From NCBI RefSeq assembly GCF_039539445.1, contig NZ_BAABDD010000012.1, forward strand, positions 1-64,000: 64,000 nucleotides of DNA, written 5' to 3'. Each line of letters starts with the position of its first letter. The first letter of the stretch is position 1. Below are positions 17,001-23,614 of this stretch, piece by piece. Source of the DNA: Salinactinospora qingdaonensis (GTDB taxonomy: Bacteria; Actinomycetota; Actinomycetes; Streptosporangiales; Streptosporangiaceae). A program made the position numbers and the translations under genes. The notes below the pieces were generated by a model. The model had not been told where the DNA came from and did not search any database. It saw nothing but the letters and a program-made list of their open reading frames with translations.

Positions 17001-17893
17001 CGCAGTTGCCGCTCCAAGTCGTCTTCGAGAGCCCGAAGCTGGCCGATCTGGCGGCCCGCATCGACAACGACACCAACGAGCCCTCCTCCCGCCTCGTGCC
17101 CCTCAACAACCGCGACAGCGGGAAGTCCCCCATATTCTGCTGGCCGGGCCTGGGCGGCTACCCGATGAATCTGCGTCTCCTGGCGCGGGAGGCAGGCGGC
17201 GACCGGCCCTTCTACGGCGTGCAAGCTCACGGGGTCAACGCCGGGGAGACCCCCTACGCCACGATCCGCGAGATGGCCACCGCCGACGTGGCCGAGATCC
17301 GGCGCCGCCAGCCCACCGGCCCCTACACGCTGTGGGGGTACTCCTTCGGAGCCCGTGTGGCCTTCGAGACGGCGTGGCAACTGGAGCAGCTCGGCGAAGA
17401 GGTCACTGACCTGCTGCTGATCTGTCCCGGCAACCCGAAGGTCCCCGGCGCCGAGGAACACCGCCAGCGGCGGGTGGCCTCCTATGACAACCCCACCTAC
17501 GTGACCATCCTCTTCTCCGTCTTCGCCGGCACCGTCAGCGGGGCCACGCTGCGCGAATGCCTCCAAGCCACCCACGACGAGAACAGTTTCGTGTCGTTTG
17601 TCCACGGCTGCTACCCCGAGCTGAGCGAGGAGCTGATCCGCAGGATCACCCGGATCGTCAGCGAAACCTACGAGTTCGAGTACACCTTCCGCGAACTGGC
17701 CGAACGCCACCTCAACGCGCCGGTGACCATCTTCAAGGCCACCGGCGACGACTACTCCTTCATCGAGGGCCATTCCGGCTACTCCGCGGTTCCCCCCACG
17801 ATCGTCAACCTCAGCAACGACCACTACAGCGTGCTGAAAGAGGAGGGCGTGGCCGAGCTGGCCTCGGCGATCCGCGCCAACTCCACCGGCTGA
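14060..17893 (+). CDS. indC: Indigoidine-type synthetase (A-Ox-T-TE NRPS)
   Basis: The 1277-aa protein matches the indigoidine synthetase IndC/BpsA plan and length. The adenylation domain has YVIYTSGSTGKPKGV (about 162-176), NLYGPTEC, YRTGD and GRADNQVKLRGYRVE. An FMN oxidase (McbC-like) domain is inserted in the A domain (about 520-880; FARKSYRFYEGGAV, LRWFGQYHSSERLLPKYAYA). The closing A10 motif is LPLTANGKVD. The carrier domain reads FFSAGGNSL with Ser965, and the thioesterase has GYSFG near 1092 and His1255 in NDHYS. The family loads L-glutamine, oxidises and cyclises it to an aminopyridine-dione, which dimerises to blue indigoidine or feeds C-nucleoside synthesis. I chose a TTG start because AGGAG (14048-14052) lies 7 nt upstream and the resulting N-terminus matches BpsA. 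Confidence 0.93.
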   Translation: METIQVRARRQNTLSAGCLPEMLLHQVATQPEATAVACDDQSLTYQELAQSSGRLATYLRHLGVDTDECVGLYVEPSLDLVIGTWGVLFAGAAYLPLSPEYPNDRLRYMIEHSRTRAIITQPHLAERLAELAPHGTQIVTLADTQDAGEASLPQPNPEDLAYVIYTSGSTGKPKGVMIENHSVVSQMRWLHACGHLDRTTTVLQKTPMSFDAAQWEILASAVGARVLVSPPGSYRDPEALISTILKHEVTTLQCVPSLLQALLDTEEFRLCTTLKRVFSGGEPLSRQLARHFIDELPWASLVNLYGPTECTINATSHLVDPDTLDEGTGAVPIGLPVDNTQCFILDDTLAPVEIGEVGELYIGGTQLARGYLDRPEQTQERFIASPFVPTERLYRTGDLASWNEDGTIQFSGRADNQVKLRGYRVELEEISLAIEEHTWVRRAATLVTDDARTGFQNLVACVELNPKEAALMDQGNHGSHHQSKANKLQVKAQLSNPGLREPVELAHRPVVELPGKQESEQQRREVFARKSYRFYEGGAVSRADIERLLAPRTLPDHSRGLDQVSFAELGQILRWFGQYHSSERLLPKYAYASPGALYATQLYLETDGVAGLDAGVYYYHPIDHTLVRVGDAPTTDRPGPYLLVHFSGKKRAIEPVYKNNIQEVLEFETGHMLGVFEEVLPEHGLTIAPLDHIPSVKDHLDVAEEDYYLGTFEIGANDGRPPQRAVELYVQAHPDRIADLPAGQYRYTSGQLERISEELVLPKHVIAINQRVYDRASFGITAVSREDRAWLEYVSLGAQLHHLQRNNLGLGFMSSGYSSKTGHSLPAALRMDDILSSCDITPGASYFFLGGKVSEEQIHSQGMYEDSVHTKGPAEIIKDELANSLPDYMIPNRVLVFDELPLTANGKVDSNALAASEQVTSADTAAPYVAPSTPSERWLAHEWGKALKYDSVSIEDEFFSAGGNSLIAASLVNKINREFGTQLPLQVVFESPKLADLAARIDNDTNEPSSRLVPLNNRDSGKSPIFCWPGLGGYPMNLRLLAREAGGDRPFYGVQAHGVNAGETPYATIREMATADVAEIRRRQPTGPYTLWGYSFGARVAFETAWQLEQLGEEVTDLLLICPGNPKVPGAEEHRQRRVASYDNPTYVTILFSVFAGTVSGATLRECLQATHDENSFVSFVHGCYPELSEELIRRITRIVSETYEFEYTFRELAERHLNAPVTIFKATGDDYSFIEGHSGYSAVPPTIVNLSNDHYSVLKEEGVAELASAIRANSTG

Positions 17894-17947
17894 CCGGCCG
17901 TTTCGCAGCCACGTCCGACGACCTCCGGCAACCTCTGGCACCACAGC

Positions 17948-17980
17948 GGGGCAGACCGAACCCCCGATCCGGTCTGCCCC
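17948..17980 (+). terminator. Hairpin after indC
   Basis: An 11-bp perfect stem (17948-17958 with 17970-17980) with an 11-nt loop lies between indC and the tautomerase gene. It may attenuate rather than end transcription, since all downstream genes share direction. Confidence 0.5.
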
Positions 17981-18043
17981 CACCGCCAAGCCAAAGCCAC
18001 CCGACGAGAAAAGTCACCCAACGAGAAAGAGAGAGGAACAACC

Positions 18044-18271
18044 ATGCCTCACGTCAACATCAAGCACTTCCCCCGCGAGTTCACCGAGGAACAGCGGCAG
18101 CGCCTTTCCGAGCAGATCACCCAGCTCATCCTGGACAACTTCGACACCTACGAGGGCGCCGTCTCGATCGCTTTGGAGCCGGTGGCCAAGGCCGACTGGA
18201 AGGAGACCGTGGTCGGCCCGGAGATCACCGAGCGCCAGCACCTGCTGCTCAAGGCACCGAACTACCGCTAA
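18044..18271 (+). CDS. 4-oxalocrotonate tautomerase-like protein
   Basis: The 75-aa protein has Pro2 directly after the initiator Met (MPHVNIKHFPREFTEEQ), the catalytic N-terminal proline of the tautomerase superfamily. Length and the beta-alpha-beta pattern (SEQITQLILDNFDTYEGAVS) fit the 4-OT/DmpI group, which form hexamers of small subunits. It lies between the synthetase and the PsuG-like gene, so it may tautomerise the aminopyridine-dione product of the synthetase. That substrate is inference. The ribosome site GAGAGAGGAA lies just upstream. Confidence 0.8.
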   Translation: MPHVNIKHFPREFTEEQRQRLSEQITQLILDNFDTYEGAVSIALEPVAKADWKETVVGPEITERQHLLLKAPNYR

Positions 18272-18289
18272 GCAGTGAAAGGAACACAC

Positions 18290-19234
18290 ATGAGCACCCA
18301 CAGCAGCATCCCGCTGGTCTTCAGCGACGAGGTCGCTGAGGCTCTGCGGGTGGGCGATCCGGTCGTGGCGCTGGAGTCCAACGTCATCACCCACGGCTTG
18401 CCCTATCCCGACAACGCCGTCGCCGCCAGGAAGGTGGAGAGCGCGGTGCGCGCCGGGGGAGCTGTCCCGGCCACGATCGGCATCGACGCTGGACGCTTCA
18501 TCATCGGCATGGACGACACCGCGATCGAGCGGTTCGCGTCGACCTCCGGCATCCCCAAGGTCAGCAGTAGGGACCTGCCCATCGTCCTCGCGCGCGGCGG
18601 CATGGGAGCCACGACCGTGGCTTCCTCCGTCGTCGCCGCGGAGCTGGCAGGTATCCCGTTCTTCTCCTCGGCCGGCATCGGCGGGGTGCATCGCGGGGCG
18701 GAGACGACGATGGACATTTCCTCCGACCTGATCCAGTTCACCCGATCCAAGGTGGCCGTGGTCTGCGCCGGCGCCAAGAACATCCTCGACCTGAATCTGA
18801 CGATGGAGTACCTGGAGACGCAGTGCGTGCCACTGATCTCCTACCGCTCCGACGACTTCCCCGCCTTCTACTGCACCTCCAGCGGTATCCCCAGCCCGCA
18901 CCGCGTCGACGACGAGGACGTCATCGCGCGCGCGGTCGAGAACCACTGGGCGGCGGGCAACAACAGCAGCGTTCTCATCACCACCCCGCCCCGCCCCGAG
19001 GACGCCGTCGACCGGGAGCAAGCCGAGGCGGCGATCGAAGAGGCGATGCTGCTCGCTGAGAAGGACGGGGTCAGGGGCAACGCGATCACCAAGTACCTGA
19101 TGCGCGCAGTGGACAAGGCCACCGACGGGCGTACCGCGGAGGCCAACATGGCGGTGCTCGTCAGCACCGCCGAGGTCGGCGGCCGGCTCGCCGCCGCCCA
19201 CGCCCGTTTCCGGCGCGAGACCGCCGCCGGCTAG
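18290..19234 (+). CDS. indA: Pseudouridine-5'-phosphate glycosidase-like (IndA/PsuG)
   Basis: The 314-aa protein shows PsuG landmarks: DPVVALESNVITHGLPYP at the N-terminus, GGAVPATIGIDAGR, then ARGGMGATTVASSV with the substrate-loop glycine run, FFSSAGIGGVHRGAE, and GNAITKYLM near the C-terminus. PsuG reversibly cleaves or forms the C-C bond between uracil and ribose-5-phosphate. Homologues are IndA of indigoidine clusters and MinB of the minimycin cluster, where a C-glycosylation role is assigned. Start at 18290 is supported by AAAGGA upstream; a GTG at 18275 would add five residues. Its presence beside prs and upp argues for a C-nucleoside product. Confidence 0.9.
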   Translation: MSTHSSIPLVFSDEVAEALRVGDPVVALESNVITHGLPYPDNAVAARKVESAVRAGGAVPATIGIDAGRFIIGMDDTAIERFASTSGIPKVSSRDLPIVLARGGMGATTVASSVVAAELAGIPFFSSAGIGGVHRGAETTMDISSDLIQFTRSKVAVVCAGAKNILDLNLTMEYLETQCVPLISYRSDDFPAFYCTSSGIPSPHRVDDEDVIARAVENHWAAGNNSSVLITTPPRPEDAVDREQAEAAIEEAMLLAEKDGVRGNAITKYLMRAVDKATDGRTAEANMAVLVSTAEVGGRLAAAHARFRRETAAG

Positions 19235-19267
19235 CCCCACCTCCGCACGACCCCACAGGAGCCCCCC

Positions 19268-19393
19268 ATGCCCACACCGGCACAGCCGGTTGCCTCGGTC
19301 GCCGCCGCCCTGGGCGGCGGCGCGCCCGGCGGCTGTTTCGGCTGCCACACCCGGCTTATGAGACGGCCTCACCGGCGAAAGGAGAGCGCGTGA
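19268..19393 (+). CDS. Small ORF, 41 aa, coupled to prs
   Basis: An ATG at 19268 is preceded by AGGAG at a 6-nt spacing and opens a 41-codon frame. The product begins MPTPAQPVASVAAALGGG, contains a CFGC cysteine pair, and has a basic tail RRPHRRKESA. Its TGA overlaps the GTG of prs in a GTGA junction, which is typical of translational coupling. I do not recognise the family. It might be a small regulatory or accessory peptide, a peptide precursor, or just a coupling device that drives prs translation. Confidence 0.5.
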   Translation: MPTPAQPVASVAAALGGGAPGGCFGCHTRLMRRPHRRKESA

Positions 19394-20364
19394 CTGGCGT
19401 TACGACGTCCGGCGAGCGGAAGCTGATGCTCTTCGCCGGCCGGTCACACCCGGAGTTGGCCCAAGAGATCGCCCAACAGTTGGGCACCGAGCTGGTGCCC
19501 ACCAAGGCGGTCGACTTCGCCAACGGCGAGATCTACGTCCGCTACCACGAGTCGCTGCGCGGCGCCGACTGCTTTTTGATCCAGAGCCACAGCACGCCGA
19601 TCAACACCTGGATCATGGAACAGTTGATCATGATCGACGCGCTGAAGCGGGCCTCGGCCCGCAGTATCACCGTGATCGTGCCGTTCTACGGCTACGCCCG
19701 CCAGGACAAAAAGCACCTGGGGCGTGAGCCGATATCGGCTCGGCTGATGGCGGATCTGATGAAGACGGCCGGCGCGGACCGCGTCGTCACGGTCGACCTG
19801 CACACCGACCAGATCGTGGGTTTCTTCGACGGCCCGGTGGATCACCTGTTCGCCCTACCGGTGTTGGCCGACTACATCGCCGACAAGACCGACCGCGACA
19901 ACCTGACGGTGGTCTCGCCCGACGCGGGCCGTGTCCGCGTCGCCGACCGCTGGTGCGACCGGTTGGGTGCCCCGCTGGCCATCGTGCACAAGCGACGCTC
20001 CGCCGAGGTGGCCAACCAGGTCACCGTCCACGAGGTGGTCGGCGAGGTGCGCGATCGGCTGTGTGTGCTGGTCGACGACATGATCGACACCGGCGGCACG
20101 ATCTGCGCGGCGGCTGAGGCACTGTTCGCCCACGGTGCGCGTGACGTCATCGTGACGGCCACGCACGGTGTGCTCTCCGACCCCGCGGTCGATCGGATGA
20201 AGAACTCCAGTGTCAGCGAGTTCGTCTTCACCAACACGCTGCCCACCCCCAGCGAGACGGGGCTCAACGAGGTCACGGTGCTGTCGGTGGCGCCGCTGCT
20301 CGCCCGAGCGGTGCACGAGATCTTCGAGAACGGCTCGGTGACCAACCTGCTGACCGAACTGTGA
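19390..20364 (+). CDS. prs: Ribose-phosphate pyrophosphokinase (PRPP synthetase)
   Basis: The 324-aa enzyme makes PRPP from ribose-5-phosphate and ATP. Signature segments are LMLFAGRSHPELAQEI at the N-terminus, the flexible catalytic loop region FYGYARQDKKHLGREPIS, VVTVDLHTDQIVGFF, and the PRPP-binding loop VLVDDMIDTGGTICAAAEAL. This is probably a cluster-dedicated second copy: it would supply PRPP for the UPRT at 11664 and use or spare the ribose-5-phosphate handled by the PsuG-like enzyme. It begins inside the stop codon of the 41-codon ORF. A strong hairpin follows. Confidence 0.92.
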   Translation: MTGVTTSGERKLMLFAGRSHPELAQEIAQQLGTELVPTKAVDFANGEIYVRYHESLRGADCFLIQSHSTPINTWIMEQLIMIDALKRASARSITVIVPFYGYARQDKKHLGREPISARLMADLMKTAGADRVVTVDLHTDQIVGFFDGPVDHLFALPVLADYIADKTDRDNLTVVSPDAGRVRVADRWCDRLGAPLAIVHKRRSAEVANQVTVHEVVGEVRDRLCVLVDDMIDTGGTICAAAEALFAHGARDVIVTATHGVLSDPAVDRMKNSSVSEFVFTNTLPTPSETGLNEVTVLSVAPLLARAVHEIFENGSVTNLLTEL

Positions 20365-20448
20365 CCCCACCCCCGGCCGTGCCGGCGGCGGCCCCGGCCG
20401 GGGAGCGGCGGTCATGGCCGCGGGGAACAGCGGCCGACCGCCGCTGTG

Positions 20449-20478
20449 CTCGGCTGTCGCACCTCGGCGACAGCCGAG
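20449..20478. terminator. Bidirectional hairpin between prs and ABC genes
   Basis: A perfect 12-bp stem (20449-20460 with 20467-20478) with a 6-nt loop lies between convergent prs and the minus-strand permease. Confidence 0.6.
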
Positions 20479-20515
20479 CAGAACCATCCGCCCCATCACC
20501 GCGCCTCATCGACTG

Positions 20516-22176
20516 CTATCTCTCCATAGCCAAGGCGTTGCGCGCCCGCCAGCCTCCCCAACAGGCCAGCAGAGTGGAGCCGACCAGCAGCCACACGGCC
20601 TGCATCCAAAGCGGGAGAAGGATCAGGGCAGCGGTGACCACGGGCCAGGCCAGGACCAGCAGGGCGAACAGGCCCGCGGTGTGCCAGATCACGATTTGCA
20701 GTACAGCACTGTTGCCCAGCGGAGTGTCGTAGCCGATCCAGAGGTGGGCGGGCAGGGTGCCGCGGTAGAGGTTGACCAGCGCCGCGGCCACGGCGGCGGG
20801 GACCAGGGCGAGCGGCCCGAAGGCGGTCGCCGTCTCGGCGCCCACTACGAGCATGGCGGCGGCGAAACAGCAGACCAACACGTCCAGCACGAGCAGCGGC
20901 ACCAGCCCGTGGAGCAGCCCCAGGACACCCGGTGAGTGGGGGAAGTAGCGCGCCAGGCGCGGTTCGACGGCCTCGCTGCGGGCGCCGCCCAGCAGTTGGG
21001 CGGCGGCGAGGTAGAGCAGAGTGGGAACCGCCATGGACAACACCACCGTGAAGGCGTCGCCGACATGGGGCAAAAGCCGGGGCAGTGCGACGGCGAGCAG
21101 CGCCAACAGTCCGGCGCGCGTGGTGGCGATGGGGGAGCGCGCCATGTTGAGCGCGTCGCGCCAGGCCACGGTGAGCCAGGGGCGCCGTGGCGGGGCAGCC
21201 GCGACCGGCGCGGACGCGCGCGGTGCGAGCCGCCGAAAGTGGTGTCCAGCCAACTCGCGTCGATCAGCCAGAAGCCGCTGCGCACTCCCGAGGCCGCGGC
21301 GGCGTGGGCGGACAGCAGTGGCAGAGGAAGGCAGGGCAGCAGCCGCATCGCCACCACCGCCGTAGCCGCCACCAGCCCCGCCAGCAGCAGCGCCGCCGCC
21401 TCCGGCCAAGCACCCGGCAGGCGGACCGGCCCCATCATGACCTGAGCGGCCCACCCCCACGGCCCCGACCACAGGGCCAGCACCCCGGTCGCCGGCGGCA
21501 CCGACTCGCCCCAAGCGAGGGGGCCGCTGACGCCCAACATGAACAGCGCGGCGTAGTAGATCGGCCGCCACGCGCGCAGCGCCCGTTCTCCCCACGCTGT
21601 GGCCAGGGTGCCCAACGTGGCGGTGAGCGCACCCAGCAGCGCCCCGCCCAACCCTGCCCACGCCAGGGCCACCGCGAGGTTCAGCGGGAGGGGCAGCGTA
21701 GTCTGCCACAGTCCGATCACGGTGACCATCCCGGCCACCGCTCCCAGCGCCGCCCGGGTCGCGATCGAGCGCCACAGCGCCGGGACCAGCACGGCCGCCC
21801 GGTCGATCGGCAGCGTTAGTACCCAGTCGACGGTGGCCGGGTCGACCCGCACCGGCCCGCGTATCGTGGCGTCGTAGCTTCCGACCCACAGCACCAGCAA
21901 GCACATCCCGGGCAACGCGAACGGCAGGACGTCGGCCAGCGCCTGGGCCCACGGCAGCGGGATGGTCGAGATGGTCTCCACTGCCTCGCGGGCGGTCGTG
22001 ACCAGCCCAGCGACGGTGAGCGCACCGACGAGGAGTACCACATACACCCGGTAGGCGAGGTCGCCCAGGTGGTTTCGCGCCCGGACGGCGCGGTGGCGGC
22101 GTAGCCGCTCCAGTACCGCTGCGGTGCGCTGGGGAAGCGACGCCGGCTCGACCTCCGAAGCGTTGCCGAGCGTCAC
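20516..22176 (-). pseudogene. ABC transporter permease, frameshifted
   Basis: The product is a polytopic membrane protein (about 10 hydrophobic segments). The first half reads from GTG 22176 (VTLGNASEVEPASLP) to about SGFWLIDASWLDTTF near 21230. From there the coding signal moves to the -1 frame, continuing RRLAPRASAPVAAAPP and WLTVAWRDALNMARSP to the stop at 20516. The first frame otherwise runs into Arg/Pro-rich shadow sequence. A one-base deletion (or assembly error) near 21230 is the simplest explanation; no slippery heptamer of the classic type is seen. It is coupled by a GTGA overlap to the ATPase, so both formed one exporter. Confidence 0.65.
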
Positions 22177-22907
22177 GGCGCACCTTCCGGCTTCTCCTCG
22201 TCGCCGCCGCCCTCGCCGGCCGACTCGTCCTTCTCCTCCTCGTCGTCGGTGTCCTCGGCACCCTGGCCGGCCGTGAGCGTGACGACCCGGTCGGCCAGGG
22301 CGTCCACGAACTCGGCGTGGTGGGTGGCCAGCAGGATCGCGGAGTTCTCGCCTTTGAGCGCGTGCAGTGTCTCGCCGAGCCAGTGCCGGGCCGCGCCGTC
22401 GAGGTGGTTCTCGGGCTCGTCCAGGATCAACAGCCGCGGCCATGGCGGCAGCAGCATCACCGCGAGGGACAGCAGTTGTCGCTGTCCTTTGCTCAAGGTG
22501 CGCGGGCTCGCGTCGGCGTGATCGGCTAGCCGGCAGCGGTGCAGTGTTTCGGTCACGCGCTCTTTGGCCCGGTCGCCTAATCCGTGCCCGGCGGCGACGA
22601 GTTCCAGATGTTCCCGCACGCTGAGGTCGGGGAAGTAGGCCACATCCTCCAGCGCGAACACGGCGCGCCGGAATTCGGGGTCGGCTGGACGCGGCGCCTC
22701 CCCTAGGACCGCGATCTCGCCCTCGGTAGGGTGATCCACTCCGGCGGCCAGCCGCAGCAGCGTCGACTTACCCACCCCGTTCGCGCCCGCCAGCACCACA
22801 CATTCACCCGCCTCCACCCGCAGGCTTACGGGGCCGATCACCTCCCCCGCACCGTAAGCGCGCACCACACGATCGAACAGCACGATAGAAGATTTTTGGA
22901 GGGTCAC
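22173..22907 (-). CDS. ABC transporter ATP-binding protein
   Basis: The 244-aa ATPase has Walker A GANGVGKST, the signature LSKGQRQL, Walker B RLLILDEPENHLD and the switch His in LLATHHAEF. It ends in an acidic tail (TDDEEEKDESAGEGG). The GTG at 22907 has a GGAGG site close upstream on the minus strand. It is the first gene of a two-gene transporter whose permease is frameshifted in this sequence, so transport may be lost. The single ATPase plus one fused permease suggests a drug- or lipid-type exporter; the substrate is unknown. Confidence 0.88.
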   Translation of the reverse strand: MTLQKSSIVLFDRVVRAYGAGEVIGPVSLRVEAGECVVLAGANGVGKSTLLRLAAGVDHPTEGEIAVLGEAPRPADPEFRRAVFALEDVAYFPDLSVREHLELVAAGHGLGDRAKERVTETLHRCRLADHADASPRTLSKGQRQLLSLAVMLLPPWPRLLILDEPENHLDGAARHWLGETLHALKGENSAILLATHHAEFVDALADRVVTLTAGQGAEDTDDEEEKDESAGEGGGDEEKPEGAP

Positions 22908-22958
22908 AGCAGTCCTGGGTGCTTCTCGGGGAAAGGTTTTTTATGTGGCCGGCCGCGT

Positions 22959-23189
22959 CTATGAAAAAAGAGGGGCGATTTCTTGGTTTTTGGCTTGGTA
23001 ATCTGGCTCGGTGTTTTCAATTTCTTGCTTGATAAGAGTGGAAAAGTCTTTTGCTATGCGGATCTCTCTTTTGGACGGTTCACCACCTTCCTGTTGCCAC
23101 CCAAAAGTCTCAGATGTAGAGTCCCCTAGGTTTTTCCTCTCTGGCTGAGGTTGTGCTTGCTTCGATATATTTGAAGTGTTTCTTTCCAA
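22959..23189 (-). CDS. Possible small ORF after the immunity gene
   Basis: A 76-codon low-GC frame overlaps the last 64 nt of the immunity gene in another frame. It is rich in Lys, Glu and Gln (KREIRIAKDFSTLIKQEIEN), in contrast to the high-GC shadow frames elsewhere, and ends next to a run of T. It could be a separate small protein, a second immunity element, or the true C-terminus of the immunity protein displaced by a frameshift. The evidence is composition only. Confidence 0.3.
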   Translation of the reverse strand: MERNTSNISKQAQPQPERKNLGDSTSETFGWQQEGGEPSKREIRIAKDFSTLIKQEIENTEPDYQAKNQEIAPLFS

Positions 23190-23614
23190 GAAGCTTTGTG
23201 AAGTTCCTCCTCGTCCAGGATGACGATGGGTTCCTCGTTCTCGCCGCAGATTCCGTAGATCTCTTCCGCGATTTCATCGGTGAGCAGATGGTCGTAGTGA
23301 AAGGACCCCTCGAAGCCAAGCCATGCTAGGTTTCCGCCTTTTATACACGCTTGCCTAAGACAGGACTTGAGATACTGAAGTGGGTCTGTTGGCAAGGTGT
23401 CAAAAGTAAGGTCGTATTCGAATATATTCACTCCTTGTAGAGTCTCATCTTCATCTTCTAGGTGAAATACCTTTGTCTTTTTTGGTTTGGTCCCCTTGAT
23501 ATCGAATTCGAGCTTCGGTGCTCTGGCTGACTCTGTGACGACAAACATACTGACCCTCGGTGTGATGCCGTCCCAGCGAAGATTTTCTAGGACTTGACTC
23601 ACTCCAGACCCCAT
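23126..23614 (-). CDS. Putative immunity protein for the Hint-toxin
   Basis: The 162-aa acidic protein is encoded in clearly lower-GC DNA than its neighbours and starts inside the end of the toxin gene (ATG 23614 overlaps 16 nt; GTG 23602 would give a GTGA overlap). Position directly behind a polymorphic toxin, small size, acidity and odd composition are the hallmarks of immunity genes. Visible segments include PLQYLKSCLRQACIKGG and LAWLGFEGSFHYDHLLTDEI, with IVILDEEEL near the end. I do not recognise a named immunity family. Binding and neutralising the C-terminal toxin domain is inferred from context. Confidence 0.65.
   Translation of the reverse strand: MGSGVSQVLENLRWDGITPRVSMFVVTESARAPKLEFDIKGTKPKKTKVFHLEDEDETLQGVNIFEYDLTFDTLPTDPLQYLKSCLRQACIKGGNLAWLGFEGSFHYDHLLTDEIAEEIYGICGENEEPIVILDEEELHKASWKETLQIYRSKHNLSQRGKT

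Noticed and set aside
21220..21245. Programmed -1 frameshift in the ABC permease
   Set aside because: No X-XXY-YYZ slippery heptamer with downstream stem was evident; a deletion or sequence error is simpler.
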